DNA of 64,000 nt from Candidatus Streptomyces philanthi (GCA_018114805.1 CP073042.1:4819501-4883500); one strand, 5' to 3'. Numbered from the stretch's first letter, positions 47,819 through 57,933 are shown. Notes: a model not told the origin generated them from the sequence alone. Numbers and translations: made by a program.

Positions 47819-49059
47819 ATGCCGATCCAGGAGCCGGAAGCAGTCGCCCAAGCGCCGCGAGCGCCGCTGCCGAGCGGCGGCGAGCAGCCGCCCTCCCGAG
47901 GCCGGACGCGGGACGGTGCTCCGATCGAGGTGCCGCGCGGGCTCGCGGGAGTCGTTGTGACCGACACCGCGCTCGGCGACGTCCGTGGCCGCGAGGGCTT
48001 CTACCACTACCGCCAGTACTCCGCCGTCGAACTCGCCGAAAGCCGCACCTTCGAGGACGTATGGCACCTGCATGTTCTACGGAGAGCTGCCGGACGCCGC
48101 GCGCCGTGCCGCGTTCACGGCGCAGACCGCCGCCCTGCGCCGGCTCCCCGAGGCGCTGCGGGCCGCGCTTGCCTGGCATCGCCCGCGCCGGCGGGCCCTC
48201 GGGGCCGCTCGCCGGGCTGCGCACGGCGCTCTCCCTGCTCGGCGCGTCCGCCGGGTTCCGGCCGCTGTACGACATCGACACCGAGCGCCGGCGCACGGAC
48301 GCGCTGGCGGCGTGCGCCGCCGTACCCACGTTGCTCACCGCGCTCCACCGGCTCGGCGAGGGCCTCGAACCGGTCGAGCCACGGGACGACCTCCCGTACG
48401 CCGCCAACTACCTCTACATGCTGAGCGGCACCGAGCCGGAGCCGGAGCGCGCCCGCGCCGTCGAGCGGTACCTGATCTCCACCGTCGACCACGGGTTCAA
48501 CGCCTCCACCTTCACCGCCCGCGTGATCACCTCCACCTGCGCCGATCTCGCCGCCTGCCTGGTGGGCGCGGTGGGCGCGTTGTCGGGGCCGCTGCACGGG
48601 GGCGCGCCGAGCCGGGCCCTGGACACGCTCGACGCCATCAGCACCCCCGACCGGATCGACGCCTGGATCAGGGAACGGGTGCGGGCGGGGGAGCGGATCA
48701 TGGGGTTCGGGCACCCCGTCTACCGCACCGAGGACCCGCGCTCACGGATGCTGCGCGGCGTCGCCCGGAGCTTCGGCGGCCCGCTCGTGGACTTCGCCGT
48801 ACAGGTGGAGGAGCAGATGGAGGCGATCCTGGCGGAGCTGAAGCCGGGTCGCGAACTGCACACCAACGTCGAGTTCTACGCCGGCGTCGTGATGGAGCTG
48901 TGCGGGCTGCCGCGTGCCATGTTCACGCCGACGTTCGCCGCGGCCCGCGTGGTCGGCTGGAGCGGCAATATCCTGGAGCAGGCGGAGGACTCGAAGATCA
49001 TCCGCCCGGCGGCCCGCTACGTCGGCCCGCCACCGCCGCAGCCCGTGCCCACCGTGTGA
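47819..49059 (+). pseudogene. Second citrate synthase-like protein, frameshifted
   Basis: A citrate/methylcitrate synthase-like enzyme. The N-terminus GVVVTDTALGDVRGREGFYH and YRQYSAVELAESRTFEDVWH is in frame 2. FYGELPDAARRAAFTAQTAA is in frame 3 from about 48068. The rest is in frame 1 from about 48172: FNASTFTARVITSTCADLAA, GPLHGGAPS (His), GFGHPVYRTEDPRS (His), HTNVEFYAG. Each shift is explained by one extra base. GGGGAGTCGAAC precedes ATG 47819. The last 290 residues are uninterrupted. It overlaps or abuts the CobW gene downstream. Confidence 0.8.
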
Positions 49060-49070
49060 GAGGTCCCCCG

Positions 49071-50330
49071 TTGAGCGAGCAGCAGATCCCGGTCATCGTC
49101 CTCGCGGGCTTTCTGGGGTCGGGCAAGACCACCCTGCTCAACCACCTGCTCCGGCACAGCGGCGACACGCGGATCGGCGTCATCGTCAACGACTTCGGCT
49201 CGATCGAGATCGACGCCATGAGCGTGTCGGGGCAGGTGGGATCGACCGTCTCACTCGGCAACGGGTGCCTGTGCTGCGCCGTGGACGTTAGCGAACTCGA
49301 CGGTTACCTGGACACCCTGACCGTCTCCGCCGCCCGCCTGGACGTCATCGTCATCGAGGCGAGCGGGCTCGCCGAACCGCAGGAACTCGTGCGCATGGTG
49401 CTGGCCAGCGACAACCGGCGGGTGGTCTACGGGGGCCTGGTCGAGGTCGCCGACGCGGCCGAGTTCGCCGCCACCCGGGAGCGCCACCCGGAACTCGACC
49501 GGCACCTGGCCATCGCCGACCTGGTCGTGCTGAACAAGGCCTACCGGGTCCCGCCGACCGAACTGGCTGCCCTCCGGGACACCCTCGACGAACTGAGCCG
49601 GGGCACGGCGGTGATCGTCGCGGAGCACGGCCGTGTCGATCCGGAACTGCTCTTCGCGTGCCGCCCGCGCGATGAGAGCGCCGGGCGACAGCTCTCCTTC
49701 GAGGACCTGCGCGCCGAGTCGGACCCCGGCGACGGCGACGGGCACGCCGGCCACCCACACGCCACGTACGAGAGCCTCGCGTTCACCTCGTCCGTGCCGC
49801 TGCACCCGAGGCGGCTGATGGATTTCCTCGACGCGCGACCGGCGGGGCTCTACCGGATCAAGGGATTCGTCGACTTCGGGACCGGCGACCCGCGCAACCG
49901 GTACGTGCTGCACGCGGTCGGGCGCTTCCTGCGCTTCTACCCGGAGCCCTGGCCCTCGGGCGAGCCCCGGCTGACCCAACTCGTGCTCATCGGCTCGGGC
50001 GTCGACGCCCCCGCCCTGCGCGAACAGCTCACCGGCTGCCGGGTGGACGACGCCCCGGTGGCGCGGGCGGCGGATGTGGCATGGGCGCGACCAGCGGCCG
50101 GCGTCGCGCTGCCGGGTGAGCCCGGCGCGAGCGCGGCCGACTTCCCGCTGCTGGCCCAGCGCGCCGCCGAGTCCGCCGAGCCGACCGCGACCCCGACCGC
50201 GCTCCCGGCCGCCGAGGGTGACTCGGGGGCCGGCTCGGGCGGGTTGGCGGAGGTCTCGGTTGTGGCGCGCGCCATGTGGGGCGTGCTGCGGTACGTCCAG
50301 CACCAGGACCGCGAGCAGGACGAGGAGTAG
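49071..50330 (+). CDS. CobW/COG0523 G3E GTPase, metal-chaperone type
   Basis: A 419-residue GTPase. Walker A GFLGSGKTT is at residues 13-21, the metal-binding CxCC in NGCLCCAV at about 64-71, and Walker B/linker VIVIEASGLAEPQEL. The C-terminal CobW domain contains FTSSVPLHPRRLMDFLDARP and GLYRIKGFVDFG, and a His-rich patch GHAGHPHA. The guanine-specificity motif reads NKAY (residues 155-158) instead of NKxD. TTG 49071 has GAGAGG seven bases upstream; a GTG at 49056 overlapping the preceding stop is an alternative. The protein is likely to deliver zinc or cobalt to a target enzyme. The partner is unknown. Confidence 0.85.
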   Translation: MSEQQIPVIVLAGFLGSGKTTLLNHLLRHSGDTRIGVIVNDFGSIEIDAMSVSGQVGSTVSLGNGCLCCAVDVSELDGYLDTLTVSAARLDVIVIEASGLAEPQELVRMVLASDNRRVVYGGLVEVADAAEFAATRERHPELDRHLAIADLVVLNKAYRVPPTELAALRDTLDELSRGTAVIVAEHGRVDPELLFACRPRDESAGRQLSFEDLRAESDPGDGDGHAGHPHATYESLAFTSSVPLHPRRLMDFLDARPAGLYRIKGFVDFGTGDPRNRYVLHAVGRFLRFYPEPWPSGEPRLTQLVLIGSGVDAPALREQLTGCRVDDAPVARAADVAWARPAAGVALPGEPGASAADFPLLAQRAAESAEPTATPTALPAAEGDSGAGSGGLAEVSVVARAMWGVLRYVQHQDREQDEE

Positions 50331-50361
50331 GCCGCGCACTCACCGGCTGCTCGACCTGCGG

Positions 50362-50381
50362 CCCGGGCCCGGAGGCCCGGG
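50362..50381. terminator. Hairpin between convergent cobW-like gene and parC
   Basis: CCCGGGCC (50362-50369) pairs with GGCCCGGG (50374-50381) around CGGA. It lies 31 bases after the CobW stop; a run of C follows. Confidence 0.55.
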
Positions 50382-50509
50382 TGAACCTCCCACCCCCCCC
50401 CGCGGCCCGGAAACCGCCGAGCCGCGAGGCCGGCGGCCTCAATGGCGTGCGGGCCCCCGCCGCTCACCGAGCGGTCCGCCCGCACGCGCCGCGCCGGCTC
50501 GCGCTCCCG

Positions 50510-52963
50510 CTACGCGGCCGGGCCCGCGATCGCCGCCACCGGCTTGGCCAGCGGGACGCCGGAACCGTCCCGGCGCGGGTCGGGCTCGGGCAGCGGCACC
50601 GGGGCGCCGGCGTTGCTGGCGGCCCGCGGCGGGGCCGCCCCCGCCCACGCCATGACCAGGCAGTCCTCGCCCTTCAGGAAGCGCTGGCAGCGCACTCCGC
50701 CGGTGGCCCGGCCCTTGCGCGGATACTGGTCGAACGGGGTGAGCTTGGCCGTTTGCAGCGCTCCGTCGAGCGTGTCGCGCGCACTCGCCACCGTGAAGAC
50801 CACCGCGTCGACGGCCGGATCCACCGCGCCGAACGACAGCGCCCTGGCGCTGGCGCCCAGCTTCACCCCCGCCATGCCGCCCGCAGCCCGCCCCTGCGGG
50901 CGCACCTGCGCGGCCGGGTAGCGCAGCAGTTGGGCCTCGCTGGTGATGAAGACCAGGTCCTCGTCGCCGGTGCGCAGCTCCACGGCACCGACGACCTCGT
51001 CGCCCTCGCGGAGCGTGATGACTTCCAACTCGCCCTTGTTCGTCGGGTAGTCCGGCACCACCCGCTTGACCACGCCCTGCGCCGTGCCCAGCGCCAGGCC
51101 GGGCGACGACTCGTCCAGCGTGGTCAGACACACCACGCGCTCGCCGTCGGCCAGGGTCAGGAACTCCGTGAGCGGCGCCCCGCCCGCGACGTTGGGCGCC
51201 GACGCGGTGTCCGGCAGCGTCGGCAGGTCGATCACCGAGATCCGCAGCAGCCGCCCGGTCGAGGTCACCGCGCCCACGTTGGCGCGCGCCGTGGCCGGCA
51301 CCGAGGAGACGATCACGTCGTGCTTGGCGCGCCCGGCCGCGCCGTCGTCCACCGGCGGCTCCCCGGTGGCGGTGCGCGCCAGCAGCCCCGTGGACGAGAG
51401 CAGCACGCGGCACGGGTCGTCGGGGACCTTCAGCGGCACCGACGCCACCGTGGCGCCGGCCGACTCCAGGAGCACCGTGCGCCGGTCGTTGCCGAACTTC
51501 TTCGCCACGGTCGCCAGCTCGCTCGACACCAGCTTCCGCAGCTCGGCGTCGGACTCCAGGATGCGGGTCAGCTCGGCGATCTCCCCGGTGAGCTTGTCTC
51601 GCTCCGACTCCAGCTCGATCCGGTCGAACTTGGTCAGCCGGCGCAGCGGCGTGTCCAGGATGTACTGCGTCTGGGTGTCCGACAGCGCGAACCGGCCCAT
51701 CAGCGATTCCTTGGCCTGCGCCGCGTTCTCGCTGGAGCGGATGATGCGGATGACCTCGTCGATGTCGAGCAGCGTCGTGAGCAGGCCCTCGACCAGGTGC
51801 AGCCGGTCCTGCCGCTTCCTGCGCCGGAACTCGCTGCGCCGCCGCACGACCTCGAAGCGGTGGTCGAGGTAGACCTCCAGGAGTTCCTTCAGGCCGAGGG
51901 TGAGCGGCTGGCCGTCCACCAGGGCGACGTTGTTGATGCCGAAGGACTCCTCCATCGGCGTCAGCTTGTACAACTGCTCCAGGACGGCCTCCGGGTTGAA
52001 GCCGTTCTTCACCTCGATGACCAGCCGCAGCCCGTGCTCGCGGTCGGTCAGGTCCTTGACGTCGGCGATGCCCTGGAGCTTCTTCGTGCCGACCAGGTCC
52101 TTGATCTTGGCGATGACCTTCTCCGGGCCGACCGCGAACGGCAGCTCCGTGACGACCAGGCCCTTGCGGCGCGGTGAGACGTTCTCCACCGTCACCGTCG
52201 CGCGGATCTTGAACGTGCCGCGCCCGGTCTCGTACGCGTCCCGCACGCCCGACAGGCCGACGATGCGCCCGCCGGTGGGCAGGTCGGGGCCCGGCACGAA
52301 GCGCATCAGGGTGTCGAGGTCGGCGCCCGGGTGCTTGATCAGGTGCCGCGCCGCGGCGATGACCTCGCCGAGGTTGTGCGGCGGCATGTTCGTCGCCATC
52401 CCGACCGCGATCCCCGACGAGCCGTTGACCAGCAGGTTGGGGTAGGCCGCCGGCAGCGCGACGGGCTCCTGCTCGCTGCCGTCGTAGTTGGGGCTGAAGT
52501 CGACCGTGTCCTCGTCGATGGACTCGGTCATCAGCGAGGTCGCCGACGCCATCCGACACTCGGTGTACCGCATGGCGGCCGGCGGGTCGTCGTTGCCCAG
52601 CGAGCCGAAGTTGCCGTGCCCGTCGACCAGCGGCACGCGCATCGAGAACGGCTGGGCCATGCGCACCAGCGCGTCGTAGATGGACGCGTCGCCGTGCGGG
52701 TGCAGCTTGCCCATCACCTCGCCGATGACCCGGGCGCACTTGACGTACCCCCGCTCGGGGCGCAGCCCCACGTCGTTCATCTGGTACAGGATGCGGCGGT
52801 GCACCGGCTTGAGGCCGTCCCTCGCGTCGGGCAGCGCGCGGGAGTAGATGACGGAGTAGGCGTATTCGAGGAAGGAGCCCTGCATTTCATCGACGACGTC
52901 GATGTCGAGGATGCGCTCCTCGAAATCCTCCGGTGGCGGGGTCTTCGTGCTGCGGCGGGCCAT
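50510..52963 (-). CDS. parC: DNA topoisomerase IV subunit A (ParC/GyrA paralogue)
   Basis: An 817-residue breakage-reunion subunit. The quinolone-resistance region is [20 protein letters not shown] (residues 86-105), and the catalytic tyrosine is Tyr 133 in [10 protein letters not shown]. The coiled-coil and tower follow ([20 protein letters not shown]), then the C-terminal beta-pinwheel with [23 protein letters not shown] and [12 protein letters not shown] blade motifs. ATG 52963 is preceded by AAGGAG at a somewhat long distance. It is divergent from the M16 peptidase gene, as in other Streptomyces. Intact. Confidence 0.94.
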   Translation of the reverse strand: MARRSTKTPPPEDFEERILDIDVVDEMQGSFLEYAYSVIYSRALPDARDGLKPVHRRILYQMNDVGLRPERGYVKCARVIGEVMGKLHPHGDASIYDALVRMAQPFSMRVPLVDGHGNFGSLGNDDPPAAMRYTECRMASATSLMTESIDEDTVDFSPNYDGSEQEPVALPAAYPNLLVNGSSGIAVGMATNMPPHNLGEVIAAARHLIKHPGADLDTLMRFVPGPDLPTGGRIVGLSGVRDAYETGRGTFKIRATVTVENVSPRRKGLVVTELPFAVGPEKVIAKIKDLVGTKKLQGIADVKDLTDREHGLRLVIEVKNGFNPEAVLEQLYKLTPMEESFGINNVALVDGQPLTLGLKELLEVYLDHRFEVVRRRSEFRRRKRQDRLHLVEGLLTTLLDIDEVIRIIRSSENAAQAKESLMGRFALSDTQTQYILDTPLRRLTKFDRIELESERDKLTGEIAELTRILESDAELRKLVSSELATVAKKFGNDRRTVLLESAGATVASVPLKVPDDPCRVLLSSTGLLARTATGEPPVDDGAAGRAKHDVIVSSVPATARANVGAVTSTGRLLRISVIDLPTLPDTASAPNVAGGAPLTEFLTLADGERVVCLTTLDESSPGLALGTAQGVVKRVVPDYPTNKGELEVITLREGDEVVGAVELRTGDEDLVFITSEAQLLRYPAAQVRPQGRAAGGMAGVKLGASARALSFGAVDPAVDAVVFTVASARDTLDGALQTAKLTPFDQYPRKGRATGGVRCQRFLKGEDCLVMAWAGAAPPRAASNAGAPVPLPEPDPRRDGSGVPLAKPVAAIAGPAA

Positions 52964-53180
52964 CGCGGCTGCGGCTCCTTCTCCTGCCGGTGCGAGTTCT
53001 GACGCCGACCATTGTGGACCGCCGCACTGACAACGCTGACCACGACCCGGCTGGGGGACCCCGCACGACGCCGCCGCGCGCGGGGGGCTTCGCCGGGAAC
53101 TTCGCCAGATGTCAGCCCGCTTGCATACAGTGAACAGGACTGCTCAACCCGCGATAGATCGCGCGATCGAAGGGACGTAC

Positions 53181-56030
53181 ATGCCCATGGGTCACACGGC
53201 CACGCAACAGGCCGGTTCCGGCGGCCTGACAGCGACCGAGCACCGCCTGGCGAACGGCCTGCGGGTGGTGCTCTCCGAGGACCACCTGACCCCGGTCGCC
53301 GCGGTCTGCCTCTGGTACGATGTGGGCTCCCGCCACGAGGTCAAGGGGCGTACGGGGCTCGCCCACCTCTTCGAGCACCTGATGTTCCAGGGCTCGAAGC
53401 AGGTGCCCGGCAACGGCCACTTCGAGCTGGTCCAGGGCGCCGGCGGCTCGCTGAACGGCACCACGAGCTTCGAGCGCACCAACTACTTCGAGACCATGCT
53501 CACCCACCAGGTGGAGCTGGCCCTGTGGCTGGAGGCCGACCGGATGGGTTCGCTGCTTTCCGCGCTCGACGAGGAGAGCATGGAGAACCAGCGGGACGTG
53601 GTGAAGAACGAGCGCCGCCAGCGGTACGACAACGTGCCCTACGGCACCGCCTTCGAGCGGCTGACCGCGATGGTCTACCCGGAGGGCCACCCGTACCACC
53701 ACACCCCCATCGGCTCGATGGCGGACCTGGACGCGGCCTCGCTGGAGGACGTGCGGCAGTTCTTCCGCACGTACTACGCGCCGAACAACGCCGTACTCGC
53801 CGTCGTCGGGGACATCGACCCCGAGCAGACCCTGGCCTGGGTCGAGAAGTACTTCGGCAGCATTCCGGCGCACGACGGAAAGCCCACCCTGCGGGACGGC
53901 GCGCTGCCCGACATCATCGGCGCGCAGTTGCGCGAGGAGTTGCGCGAGGAGGTGCCCGCGCGCGCCCTGATGGCCGCCTACCGGCTGCCGCACGACGGCA
54001 CCCGGGAGGCGGACGCCGCCGACCTGGCGCTGACCATGCTCGGTGGCGGCGAGTCCTCGCGCCTGCACAACCGGCTGGTGCGCTGCGACCGCACGGCCGT
54101 CGCAGCCGGTTTCGGGCTGCTGCGCCTGGCCGGCGCGCCCTCGCTCGGCTGGCTGGACGTCAAGACCTCGTGCGGCGTGGAGGTGGCCGCCATCGAGGCC
54201 GCGGTGGACGAGGAGCTGGCGCGCTTCGCCGCCGAGGGTCCGAGCCCGGAGGAGATGGAGCGGGCCCAGGCGCAGCTCGAACGCGAGTGCCTGGACCGGC
54301 TGGCCACGGTCGGCGGCCGGGCCGACGAACTGTGCCGGTACGCGGTGCTCTTCGGCGACCCGCAGCTCGCGCTGAGCGCCGTGGGCCGGGTCCTGGACAT
54401 CACCGCCGACGAGGTGCGGGCCGTCGCCGCCGCCCGACTGCGCCCCGACAACCGCGCGGTCCTCGTCTACGAGCCGATCGAGGCCGCCGAGGACGGCGAC
54501 AGCGACGAGGGCGCGGAGCCCACCGAGCCGGCCAACGTCGTACGGGCGGCACCCGCCGCGACCGCGGCCGACGCGGCGACCGAGGAAGGGGGCCGGCCGG
54601 TGAGCGACGCCGCAACTACGACCGCGACGCAGACGAACGCGACGGACACCACCGTGACGAGCATGCAGTTCCACCCCCAGCCGCAGCCGGGCCAGGCCAG
54701 GCCGTGGGCCTTCCCCGCGCCCGAGCGCGGCCAGTTGCCCAACGGCCTGACCGTGTTGCGCTGCCACCGCCCCGGCCAGCAGGTCGTCGCGGTCGAGGTC
54801 AGCCTCGCCGCACCGTTGGAGGCCGAGCCGCAGGGGCTCGAAGGCGTGGCCACCATCATGGCGCGGGCGCTGTCGGAGGGCACCGACCGGCACTCGGCCG
54901 AGGAGTTCGCCGCCGAGCTGGAGCGCTGCGGCGCCACCCTGGACGCCTACGCGGACCACCCCGGCGTGCGCGTCTCCCTGGAGGTCCCCGCCTCCCTGCT
55001 GACGAAGGCGCTCGCGCTGCTCGCCGACGCCCTGCGCGCCCCCGGCTTCCCGGAGGGCGAGGTCGAGCGACTGGTGCGCAACCGGCTCGACGAGATCCCG
55101 CACGAGCTGGCCAACCCGGCCCGGCGGGCCGCGATGACGCTGTCCAAGGAGCTCTTCCCGGCCGACTCCCGGATGTCCCGGCCGCGCCAGGGCACCGAGG
55201 AGTCGGTCGCGCGCGTGGACGCCGCCGCCGTGCGCGCCTTCTACGCGGCCCACGTGCGCCCCGCCACGGCCACCGCCGTCGTCGTCGGCGACCTCACCGG
55301 CGTCGACCTCGACCAGGCGCTGGCCGACACGCTGGGCGCCTGGAGCGGCGACACGGCCGCGCCCCGCCCGGTGCCCGCCGTCACCGCCAACGACACCGGC
55401 CGGGTCGTCATCGTGGACCGGCCGGGCGCGGTGCAGACCCAACTGCTCATCGGCCGGGTCGGCGCCGACCGGCACGACCAGGTCTGGCCCGCCCAGACGC
55501 TCGGCACCTACTGCCTGGGCGGCACCCTCACCTCCCGGCTCGACCGGGTGCTGCGCGAGGAGAAGGGCTACACCTACGGCGTACGGGCCTTCCCCCAGGT
55601 TCTGTGCTCCATGCCGGAGGGCACGGGCCTGTCCCTCCTGGCCATCAGCGGCTCGGTGGCCACCGAGGTGACGCGCGCGGCGCTCGAGGACGCGTGGAAG
55701 GTGCTGCGCACGCTGGCCGCCGACGGGCTCACGGACGACGAGCGCGACGTGGCCGTGCAGAATCTGGTGGGGATCGCCCCGTTGAAGTACGAGACGGCCG
55801 CCTCGGTCGCGGGCACCCTCGCGGACCAGGTGGAGCAGCACCTGCCAGACGACTTCCAGGCCCACCACTACCGGCGGCTCGCGGAGACCGGCACGGTCGA
55901 GGCGACCGCCGCGGCCGTCGCCGCCTTCCCCACCGACCGGCTGGTGACCGTGCTGGTCGGCGACGCCTCGGTGATCGCCGAGCCGGTGAAGGCGCTGGGC
56001 ATCGGGGATGTACGGGTGGTGGGCGTCTAG
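53181..56030 (+). CDS. M16 zinc peptidase, active and inactive halves fused in one frame
   Basis: A 949-residue protein made of two M16 (insulinase/processing-peptidase-like) units. Unit 1 (residues 15-440) has the inverted zinc motif HLFEH at 62-66 (GLAHLFEHLMFQG) and downstream Glu in SMENQRDVVKNE. Unit 2 (from about residue 500) lacks the zinc motif but has the substrate-binding pair in SRLDRVLREEKGYTYG, like a non-catalytic partner subunit. In other Streptomyces I recall two separate adjacent genes. Here no stop divides them, and an internal GTG at 54600 with GAGGAAGGGGG upstream marks the old start. ATG 53181 has GAAGGG seven bases upstream. Divergent from parC. Confidence 0.88.
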   Translation: MPMGHTATQQAGSGGLTATEHRLANGLRVVLSEDHLTPVAAVCLWYDVGSRHEVKGRTGLAHLFEHLMFQGSKQVPGNGHFELVQGAGGSLNGTTSFERTNYFETMLTHQVELALWLEADRMGSLLSALDEESMENQRDVVKNERRQRYDNVPYGTAFERLTAMVYPEGHPYHHTPIGSMADLDAASLEDVRQFFRTYYAPNNAVLAVVGDIDPEQTLAWVEKYFGSIPAHDGKPTLRDGALPDIIGAQLREELREEVPARALMAAYRLPHDGTREADAADLALTMLGGGESSRLHNRLVRCDRTAVAAGFGLLRLAGAPSLGWLDVKTSCGVEVAAIEAAVDEELARFAAEGPSPEEMERAQAQLERECLDRLATVGGRADELCRYAVLFGDPQLALSAVGRVLDITADEVRAVAAARLRPDNRAVLVYEPIEAAEDGDSDEGAEPTEPANVVRAAPAATAADAATEEGGRPVSDAATTTATQTNATDTTVTSMQFHPQPQPGQARPWAFPAPERGQLPNGLTVLRCHRPGQQVVAVEVSLAAPLEAEPQGLEGVATIMARALSEGTDRHSAEEFAAELERCGATLDAYADHPGVRVSLEVPASLLTKALALLADALRAPGFPEGEVERLVRNRLDEIPHELANPARRAAMTLSKELFPADSRMSRPRQGTEESVARVDAAAVRAFYAAHVRPATATAVVVGDLTGVDLDQALADTLGAWSGDTAAPRPVPAVTANDTGRVVIVDRPGAVQTQLLIGRVGADRHDQVWPAQTLGTYCLGGTLTSRLDRVLREEKGYTYGVRAFPQVLCSMPEGTGLSLLAISGSVATEVTRAALEDAWKVLRTLAADGLTDDERDVAVQNLVGIAPLKYETAASVAGTLADQVEQHLPDDFQAHHYRRLAETGTVEATAAAVAAFPTDRLVTVLVGDASVIAEPVKALGIGDVRVVGV

Positions 56031-56625
56031 CGGCGCCCCTCCCGGCGGCCGAGCCGGGCTGGCGAGCCGTCAGGCATCGTCCGCGGCCCGGCTCGGCCCC
56101 CGTGCCGCCCGCGTCCGGGGTACCCGATCGGCGCGCCGAGCGGCCCACGCGACCGAGGTACCGGGGAGCGCGTCGAGTGGCCCACGGGCCCGGGGCGGCT
56201 ACCGTGGTGCCGAGGCGCCGGGACGCGCGGGCCGGCGGGCGTGGGCCGGCGCATGGGTCGGTGGGCGCCCAGGGCAACCGGACCGCCCGGGACTTGCCGT
56301 GGGACCGGGCGGCCCGCCTGACGAGGACGTAGGGGGCGTGGGGGACGGTGCCCGGTATCTGACCGTGCCCCAGAGAGCGCCGTGAGCGCCCGGATTGCCC
56401 CGGGTGTCCGCGGCGGAAGCTGGGACTCCTGTTACTGATGAGCCGTTAAGAGGCCCTGGTGTCAAGTGGGATGCCGAGGCCTCTCGGTTTGTCTGTTTTG
56501 CGGGAGAGGCTGCCTGTCTGCCGTGTGGCGTGCGCAACAAACGGTCGGTTCTGTTTGCCGATCAAAAGACGTCCCGCTTAGCGTCAGCCCCGTTGTCCGT
56601 CACACCTTCGCCACACCCGTGGCAC
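56031..56625. other. Long leader/promoter region before the M23 gene
   Basis: About 600 bases without a supported gene. The first 300 bases are GC-rich filler after the M16 stop. A less GC-rich part (56460-56600) has an imperfect repeat GCCTCTC/GAGAGGC and a possible promoter: TTGCCG (56555-56560), 18-base spacer, TAGCGT (56579-56584), which would start RNA just ahead of the riboswitch. Confidence 0.45.
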
Positions 56626-56780
56626 CGGGCAACCATCGCCGAGTCCCTTATGGCCCGAGCCAGGGGAGCCGGGGGCCCAAGTCCCCTGGGGTGAATCGGC
56701 CGCCATACTCGCGGGAGGCGTGGTGACCGTAGGAGACCTTCCTGCTCCGAACCCGTCAGCTAACCCGGTAGGCGAGAAGG
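56626..56780 (+). promoter_or_regulatory. c-di-AMP riboswitch (ydaO/yuaA class)
   Basis: Conserved blocks of the class are visible in order: CATCGCCGAGTCCC (56634-56647), the GGGG-rich stem around CCTGGGGTGAATCGG (56685-56699), GGAGACCTTCCTGC (56732-56745), and the highly characteristic CCGAACCCGTCAGCTAACC (56747-56765) followed by CGGTAGGCGAGAAGGA. Such riboswitches sense cyclic di-AMP and in actinobacteria precede cell-wall hydrolase genes; here it leads into an M23 peptidase gene. I judge it from sequence blocks, not from a folded model; its outer limits are approximate. Confidence 0.88.
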
Positions 56781-56802
56781 AAGGAAAGGAGTACGCCTCC
56801 GC

Positions 56803-57699
56803 ATGGCGTTCACCCGTGCCACTGGGCGGCACCGTCGCCCCAGCCGCTTTGTTCGTACCAGCGCGAACGCCGCGGGCATGGCCACCCTCGCGGCCACCGG
56901 CGTCGTCGCCGGCATAGCCGCCCCCGCGGTGGCCGCCCCGGGCGCCGACGGCGTCCCCGAGCTCCAGGACACCGGCCTGCGCCAGGCCGCGACCCTGGAC
57001 GAGGACATCGCGGACAAGATCGGCGCCCAGGCGGACGCCCAGTACTCCGCCGCCGAGCAGCAGGCCGAGGAAGAGGCGCGCCAGCAGGCCGCCGAGATGA
57101 AGAAGAAGGCGGAGGAGGCCAAGCGCAAGGCCGCCGCCGAGGCCGCGAAGAAGAAGACCGCCGCGAAGAAGAAGACCGCCGCGAAGAAGGCGGCCGAGGC
57201 GCGCGCCGCCGCGGAGCGCGAGGCTGAGGAGGCCCGTGCCAGCGAGGTCGTGGACACGCGCGCGTCGCGTACCGCCGAGCGTCCGGCGGCGGGCTCCTAC
57301 GTGCTGCCGGTCGCGGGCTCGTACGTCTCGACGCAGTACCAGGCGTCCGGTGGCGCCTGGTCCTCCGGCAGCCACACCGGCGTCGACTTCCACGCCAGCA
57401 CCGGCACCTCGGTGCGCGCCGTGGGCGCCGGCACCATCGTCGAGGCCGGCTGGGGCGGCGCGTACGGCAACAACGTTGTGATCAAGATGAACGACGGCAC
57501 CTACACCCAGTACGGGCACCTCGATTCGATCTCCGTCTCGGTGGGCCAGAGCGTCGCCCCTAGGGAGCAGATCGGGCTCGCCGGCAACACGGGCAACTCC
57601 TTCGGCGCGCACCTGCACTTCGAGGCCCGCACGTCGCCCGAGTACGGCTCGGACATCAACCCCGTCGCCTACCTGCGCTCCCACGGCGTCAACATCTGA
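56803..57699 (+). CDS. Secreted M23 peptidase (peptidoglycan endopeptidase)
   Basis: A 298-residue exported protein. A twin-basic N-terminus and hydrophobic stretch (ANAAGMATLAATGVVAGIAA, then APAVAA) form a signal peptide of about 45 residues. A long Lys/Ala/Glu coiled coil follows (residues 75-150), then the LytM domain (165-298) with zinc ligands in GSHTGVDFHA (His, Asp) and AHLHFEART (HxH), and the GLAGNTGNSFG loop. It should cut peptide cross-bridges of the cell wall. A c-di-AMP riboswitch lies in its leader, so its level should follow the osmotic and cell-wall signal c-di-AMP. Confidence 0.92.
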   Translation: MAFTRATGRHRRPSRFVRTSANAAGMATLAATGVVAGIAAPAVAAPGADGVPELQDTGLRQAATLDEDIADKIGAQADAQYSAAEQQAEEEARQQAAEMKKKAEEAKRKAAAEAAKKKTAAKKKTAAKKAAEARAAAEREAEEARASEVVDTRASRTAERPAAGSYVLPVAGSYVSTQYQASGGAWSSGSHTGVDFHASTGTSVRAVGAGTIVEAGWGGAYGNNVVIKMNDGTYTQYGHLDSISVSVGQSVAPREQIGLAGNTGNSFGAHLHFEARTSPEYGSDINPVAYLRSHGVNI

Positions 57700-57753
57700 G
57701 GCGACGCCCGCCCACCCCGCCCGGCCCCCCGCACGTCACACACCGAAGCCCCC

Positions 57754-57770
57754 GGCACCGAGCCGGTGCC
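57754..57770 (+). terminator. Terminator of the M23 gene
   Basis: GGCACCG (57754-57760) pairs with CGGTGCC (57764-57770), loop AGC; outer CCGAA/TTCGG can extend it. It starts 54 bases after the stop. Confidence 0.6.
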
Positions 57771-57874
57771 TTCGGCGCGTCCCGGCTCGCGCGCGGGACG
57801 CCAGAGCCGACGCGCGACCGCGCGTCGCGGCGGCGCCCGTACGACAGCGTGCGCCCCTTCCCGGGCGGAAACGA

Positions 57875-57914
57875 CGAAGCCGCGATGACGCCCCAGGGGG
57901 TCACCGCGGCTTCG
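57875..57914 (-). terminator. Terminator of ptsH
   Basis: CGAAGCCGCG (57875-57884) pairs with CGCGGCTTCG (57905-57914), with further pairing of TGAC and CCCC inside. It lies about 20 bases after the HPr stop on the minus strand. Confidence 0.8.
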
Positions 57915-57933
57915 CAGGGTGCTGAAAAGCGAG

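Noticed and set aside
53112-55868. A 918-codon minus-strand open frame opposite the M16 peptidase gene
   Set aside because: Antisense shadow of a confirmed gene; Gly/Arg/His-rich composition without motifs.
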